Notes under the pieces: model-generated | What the model was told of the DNA's origin: nothing | The model's database searches: none | What the model saw: the letters and a program-made list of their open reading frames with translations, nothing else | From: Archilochus colubris | Taxonomy: Eukaryota; Chordata; Aves; Apodiformes; Trochilidae | DNA length: 64,000 bases | Assembly: GCA_023079485.1 (NCBI GenBank) | Contig: CM041084.1 | Span: 101,784,467 to 101,848,466 of the forward strand | Reading direction: 5' to 3' | Translations under genes and position numbers: made by a program | Shown: piece after piece, positions 61,738 to 64,000 of the stretch | How the letters are laid out: every line of letters begins with the position of its first letter | How positions within the stretch are numbered: the first letter of the stretch is position 1

Positions 61738-64000
61738 TTAATACTCATATTTTATCACAATTGACACATGATTAAATAAATGCTTTCAATGCTGTTGCAG
61801 CAGGAAAAAGCTGTCCTCATACATACACCAGTCTAAGTTGGAAATAAACAATTTTTACCTTGGAATACAATTTCTCCCAGCTTTTTAAGCCTTTAACATC
61901 ATTCTTTTTTACACAGGTTAGTTGCTCCCTTTTGATTTGTTTTTTCTATCACTCTGGTCTTTGCTACTTCTCTTTTCCCTCCTCTTTTTAAATCTGCTGC
62001 TCCTTCAATCTTTATTTTCTTTTTTGCGTTACTCTGTGATCTTTTGCTTTCACAAGCATATTTTATGTTAATCTGATTCCTCTTGTGCAGATTATCCTAT
62101 CTATTTTCTGCCTTTTTTCTCTGGCATTTCCTCACAGAGGATTCACTGACAGCTCAGAATCAAGATGTGTGTAAAATTAAATGTTATCTTTTCTCCTAAA
62201 CATATCCAACATCCTACTTGCCATCCAAGCTCATGTAGCAGTGCTTAGTAAATCTTCCTCCACAATTTATGGAAACCTTTTTTTCTCCCTATACAGACAA
62301 ATGATACTTTTCATAAGCTTTTTCACTTTTATAAGACCTCCTGCATGTCTTTCTTGACATCTATATTGCCAGTGCATCCAAACCACTCATCTTTATCTTC
62401 AAGATGTCCCACACTATTCTGTCCCAGCCTATAATTCACATCAAATGTTTCTTCATTCCAGACATTCTGTTCTACCAATATATTCACTACATATTCTTAA
62501 TAATTCCATGGACTTGTTGCAATGAGTCCAAAGGAAGGCCACAGACAAATTCAGAGGGCACACCTCTACTATAATAACAGTTAGTCATTCAGTTAATGAA
62601 TAAAATGCAAAGAAATCACTGGTTCTGGGCATGTCCCACATTACTGAACTTTTCTGTGTCTTTCTCATATCTTGGGAGCAAGGTTCTATGCTTTTTATCT
62701 TATATAGCACACTGGCCTGTTCCTAGCCCTTAAGATGATTTATCAATTATCTCAAGGACTGAGATGATTATAAATGGATTTAAATAAAGATTAACTGGTT
62801 GATGCCTTGAAAGATATTCATAGATACCAAAGATTGGAGTATTTTTATTTGATCATTATATCCTTCAGTAACATTCTTCTTGATGGTGAAGTAACATTTT
62901 CAATGATCTAACTAATGGATCTACTGGTACAACCCTTTGGAATTTTCTCTGTTACACAGTCTAATAGATCACATTTTTAAAGGAGTTGGTAGCGATCTAT
63001 AATGCTCTTTAGAAGTGCTAAGAATTGTCACTACAGTATAATTAACAGGTCCAGCTCTCTGAATATATTATTTTTCTGCTTTTAAAAATGCCTTTGGCCA
63101 TTCTTCAGGTAAGCCATTGAGCTTAGCCATTGGAATATTTCAAGTGCCTTTCAATGTATTTTGAAAACTCTTTTTTTTTTGAAATTCAAGATCTTCTGAG
63201 AATTAACATTTTCTGCATTGCAGGGATCCAGTGAGGGGGAGTGAAATGCAAGATATCCATACTAGCTTTGAAGCATATTGAAAAAATACCTCCTTTTGAG
63301 CTCACCACAGATTCAGAAGTATGAAAAATGTTCTGATCAACTACAGAGCATGCTTTTCCAGACTGAGATTAACTTAGGGCTATTTTAGAAAACTTCATTG
63401 TTGTCAGTTTGCCATGTCTACACCCTATTAAAACATGAACTTCATCGGAGAGAACACTAGAGGAATGTAGAGGAAAAATATTTGCTATGTCTATCCATAC
63501 TCCAAGAAAGTTCTGAAGGGTGACATTTCCAAAAGTATTCTCTGATTATCCATGACGAAAAAAGTAGCTGAATGACTTCCATTTCAGTTGTGTGCGGTAT
63601 AAGAGGGAACCCTCTAAGGAGTCATCTGCCCATCAGGAGCTTAGAGAGCACTGTGAGAATGTTCTGCCAGATCTGAAATCCCGTAATTTACACATTAGTA
63701 GCTCAAAGGTTGCAGTAGCAGTTACACTGAGATTTTGCCAGTGGTGAGAGCTGAAACAAGGACATATGGCCTTAAATAAAGTGGTTGTTACATCACTTGT
63801 GATGAAGATTTTTCAACTTTTTTGATCAATAATTTGTAACACTGTGAGTCACTCCAGGGCCAAATAACTGCAATCAAGTACTAAACAGTGAAATCCCTTA
63901 CACTTTTATAGCACTGTGAAAGTTTGGACTATACCAATATTTGTAATGGAGTAGGTGGGGATATTTAAATACATAATACTTAAAAAATTTATAGAAGATT
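61738..64000. other. Unique sequence, pyrimidine-rich at first, no gene seen
   Basis: 61880-62520 is T/C-rich and lacks recognisable elements. The remainder is ordinary AT-rich DNA running to the window end. Confidence 0.55.

Noticed and set aside
1..64000. CRISPR array, bacterial operon, phage or plasmid features
   Set aside because: No spaced direct repeats, ribosome-binding patterns or dense coding; the sequence is plainly vertebrate nuclear DNA.
1..64000. tRNA, rRNA or CpG-island promoter
   Set aside because: No tRNA A/B-box cloverleaf, no rRNA-like segment and no CpG-dense region noticed by eye.

Overview
The window is nuclear DNA from a bird. The evidence is a set of CR1 LINE copies with the avian 3' end (a 'gatcttaaaggtcttttcc' type block followed by ATTCTATG-type octamers), plus three solo-LTR-like sequences whose texture matches LTR families common in avian genomes. 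The rest is AT-rich, intron-like or intergenic sequence with homopolymers and A-rich microsatellites. I cannot name the species or the locus.

I recognise no host protein-coding exon, rRNA, tRNA or CpG island. The longest open frames are explained by an LTR (1611-2174), by CR1 (33.9-58.4 kb) or by chance. The window is best read as a gene desert or the inside of a very large intron.

Layout: 0-1.6 kb, unique sequence with a (CAAA)n tract. 1.6-2.6 kb, a degraded LTR-like element holding a perfect 10-bp inverted repeat and a TGTCACC mini-expansion. 2.6-27.6 kb, mostly unique sequence with pentanucleotide and pyrimidine tracts and CR1 tail scraps near 6.37 and 23.55 kb. 27.66-28.19 kb, a minus-strand solo LTR with a visible TATA box and ATTAAA signal. 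33.9-35.05 kb, a long minus-strand CR1. 37.3 kb, an exact-spacing 41-bp duplication. 40.6-41.45 kb, a second copy of the 1.6-kb LTR family, split by a plus-strand CR1. 42.2-47.5 kb, three minus-strand CR1 copies. 51.61-51.83 kb, a compact fold-back element. 52.95-53.01 kb, a small hairpin. 53.7 kb, an (AATAT)n array. 55.2-55.9 kb, a CR1 with an RT relic and an internal deletion. 57.9-58.35 kb, a CR1 body lacking its octamer tail. 61.5-61.74 kb, a plus-strand CR1 3' end.

The best candidate for something undescribed is the 201-bp element at 51619-51819. Its 59-nt terminal inverted repeats match at 57 of 59 positions, it starts TG and ends CA, and it is flanked by a perfect 6-bp target-site duplication (ggcagg). 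Its centre holds further GC-rich stems and a CCAAT/ATAAAAGG promoter-like string. I cannot match it to a named family. Next in interest are the 68-nt hairpin at 52946-53013 and a 51/55-nt dispersed repeat at 57.1 and 59.9 kb.
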